Shown: in pieces, positions 5,035-6,484 of the stretch
Layout of the letters: every line of letters begins with the position of its first letter
Numbering within the stretch: the stretch's first letter is position 1
Origin: Nitrospiraceae bacterium
GTDB lineage: Bacteria; Nitrospirota; Thermodesulfovibrionia; Thermodesulfovibrionales; Dissulfurispiraceae
Direction of reading: 5' to 3'
Length of the DNA stretch: 6,484 bases
Assembly: GCA_003170655.1 (NCBI GenBank)
Contig: PMYY01000007.1
Span: forward strand, 6,380 to 12,863
Program-made: the position numbers and the translations under genes
Notes under the pieces: generated by a model
What the model was told of the DNA's origin: nothing
The model's input: only the letters and a program-made list of their open reading frames with translations
Database searches by the model: none

Positions 5035-6484
5035 GCTGGAAACTCTGGTACAGGCCCCGCGAGATTTTTTCGGTATATCCTCAGTATAATTTCCCTGAAC
5101 ACCGGAAGCGCTACCCTGCCTCCAGTTTCTTCTGGTCCGAGGGACCGATTGTCGTCAAAACCAATACGAACCGCTATCGTGATTCCTTCAAGGCCGTATG
5201 TCGAGCCTATGAAGAGCGCATCCCTGAACTCATTTGTCGTTCCTGTCTTCCCTATAACTGCAATCGGGAACTCCATGGAGTCTAGTGAATGAGCTGTACC
5301 ATTGGGAATTCGTATGACGCCACGCAGTCCCTCTTGAATGAGAGCAAGATCGTCGGCGTAGAGGTCCACTGATGATCGCTTCCTCTCTTTGCCCACCATC
5401 TCGCCAGAATCGCGCACAATTTTCCGGATCATATATGGGTGGGTGCCGATGCCGGATGCTATCGCGCGGTAAGCATTGGCAAGTTCCAGCAAATTCACCT
5501 TGGAGGCACCCAATACAGTCGAGATGTATGGTTGCAGCGGCGTGTGAATCCCCAGACTGCGAGCTGTTTGCAGGACATTATCAATACCTATTTGCTTCGC
5601 AACCCAAATCGCAGCAGCATTTCTGGATTCCGCAAGAGCCTCCCGAAGTGGAATCAGGCCCTTAAATTGCCCATCGTAGTTTGATATCCATTTAGTATTT
5701 TGTTCTCCTCCATCTGGGACACCGATAGGTTGGTCCGGAACCATGGAATCAAGGGTAAATGATCCCTGTCGAAAAGCAGCGAGATAGACAATGGGCTTCA
5801 TTGCGGATCCCGGTTGCCTCAAGGTCTGAGTGACACGGTTAAAGTCGCTGTATGACGCCGAGCGGCCTTTGTAAAACTGACGGCCCCCGGTCTCGGCCAG
5901 GATGCTCGCATCATTGTTTCTCAACACGACGACAGATCCCTGGATTAGTCCTTTGGAACTAGAGTGTCTCTTCTCATAAAGAGCAAGTCCCTTCTCCAGC
6001 GCCTCATTCGTAATTTGCTGCACACGCGCGTCCACTGTTGAGTACACACGGATGCGTCCCTGCAAAAGATCTTCAACGCTAAGGTCAGCGCTACTGGCTT
6101 TGAGTTCCTGCAAGACATTGTCAACGACCGCAGCTGCCCGGAGCATATTGTCTTTGTGCCATGTGACCACCTGAATCGGGCGCTGCTCAGCCTTTTTAGC
6201 CAAGTCCGAAGAGATAAAACCGTTAACTGCCATAAGCGACACAATGTGATTTCTTCGACGCAAGATCCTCTTAGTTTCTTTAGCGCTTGGCGCAAAAGAA
6301 CGAGGCGACTTTGGGATGCCTGCCAACAGTGCTGCCTTGTCAACATCCTCTACGGTCAACGTGGCGATAGGTCGCCCAAAGTAGTATTCAGCAGCTCTCG
6401 CAAATCCATACTGACCGTTTCCCATGTAAACAAAGCTGGCATATCGAGCCATAATCTCTTCCTTAGGGTTTGCGGAACAATATT
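4935..6484 (-). CDS. class A penicillin-binding protein (bifunctional transglycosylase/transpeptidase), 5' end outside window
   Basis: This is a PBP1-type enzyme that polymerises and cross-links peptidoglycan on the outer face of the inner membrane. The frame stays open to the right edge: before the Met codon at 6452 it reads SANPKEEI, which continues the GT51 motif found as SKEEIL in homologues, so 6452 is not the start. Counting from that Met, the end of the glycosyltransferase domain is GNGQYG (11-16), YYFGRP (23-28) and LLAGIPKSPRSFAP (42-55). The transpeptidase domain has S216-A-M-K219 (nucleophile and lysine), S276-R-N278 and K402-T-G-T405, all intact. About 100 residues follow KTGT, ending in a polar tail. 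The GT51 catalytic glutamates, the membrane anchor and the promoter lie beyond 6484. It converges on the BON/PLD/unknown genes, ending 161 bp from the last of them, with no clear terminator between. Family assignment is firm. Confidence 0.95.
   Translation of the reverse strand, partial: YCSANPKEEIMARYASFVYMGNGQYGFARAAEYYFGRPIATLTVEDVDKAALLAGIPKSPRSFAPSAKETKRILRRRNHIVSLMAVNGFISSDLAKKAEQRPIQVVTWHKDNMLRAAAVVDNVLQELKASSADLSVEDLLQGRIRVYSTVDARVQQITNEALEKGLALYEKRHSSSKGLIQGSVVVLRNNDASILAETGGRQFYKGRSASYSDFNRVTQTLRQPGSAMKPIVYLAAFRQGSFTLDSMVPDQPIGVPDGGEQNTKWISNYDGQFKGLIPLREALAESRNAAAIWVAKQIGIDNVLQTARSLGIHTPLQPYISTVLGASKVNLLELANAYRAIASGIGTHPYMIRKIVRDSGEMVGKERKRSSVDLYADDLALIQEGLRGVIRIPNGTAHSLDSMEFPIAVIGKTGTTNEFRDALFIGSTYGLEGITIAVRIGFDDNRSLGPEETGGRVALPVFREIILRIYRKNLAGPVPEFPAQMEQNINDFLSGTSVARSVVIGTSPDTKHELP

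Noticed and set aside
5945..6346. 133-codon minus-strand frame inside the PBP gene
   Set aside because: Same-strand alternative frame of a gene with intact conserved motifs; rich in Arg, Leu and Trp as expected from a shifted frame.

Overview
The window reads as ordinary bacterial chromosome of moderate GC content, with Shine-Dalgarno-led genes and several exported or envelope proteins. A lipobox-like leader, a BON-domain protein, a cardiolipin-synthase-like PLD protein and a class A penicillin-binding protein point to a Gram-negative (diderm) host. The gene mix recalls environmental deltaproteobacteria such as the Geobacter group, but that placement is a weak inference from gene style and not from any marker gene. 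There is no rRNA, tRNA, CRISPR array, transposase or phage gene.

Left part (1-2009): a divergent redox-type module. On the minus strand a DoxX-family membrane protein (981-1430) is followed by an NADPH-dependent F420-reductase-like Rossmann protein (281-862), with a possible 23-codon peptide between them. Divergently, on the plus strand, lies an HxlR-family regulator with a single N-terminal cysteine (start best placed at 1638). The shared intergenic region carries an ACTTAC/GTAAGT inverted repeat just before the regulator, a well-spaced sigma70-like promoter facing doxX, and a second 9-bp inverted repeat touching that promoter's -10 box. The arrangement resembles known HxlR systems that sense quinones or other electrophiles and control DoxX-type and oxidoreductase genes.

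Middle part (2010-4773): three exported proteins on the plus strand. They are a small periplasmic single-BON-domain protein (2083-2403), a two-HKD phospholipase D/cardiolipin-synthase-like protein with a lipoprotein-like leader (2564-3955), and 14 bp later a secreted protein of unknown function (3970-4773). The tight spacing of the last two suggests co-translation and a shared envelope-lipid job. A perfect 7-bp stem hairpin precedes the BON gene, and a 26-codon ORF overlaps the start of the PLD gene as TAATG.

Right part (4774-6484): a convergent minus-strand class A penicillin-binding protein with all three transpeptidase motifs. Its 5' end, including the glycosyltransferase catalytic motifs, lies beyond the right edge. 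A doubtful 65-aa ORF with a good ribosome binding site overlaps its 3' end antisense.

Nothing here is clearly a wholly new system. The two most useful leads are the HxlR/DoxX/Rossmann regulon with its putative operator, and the PLD lipoprotein paired with an unrecognised exported partner.
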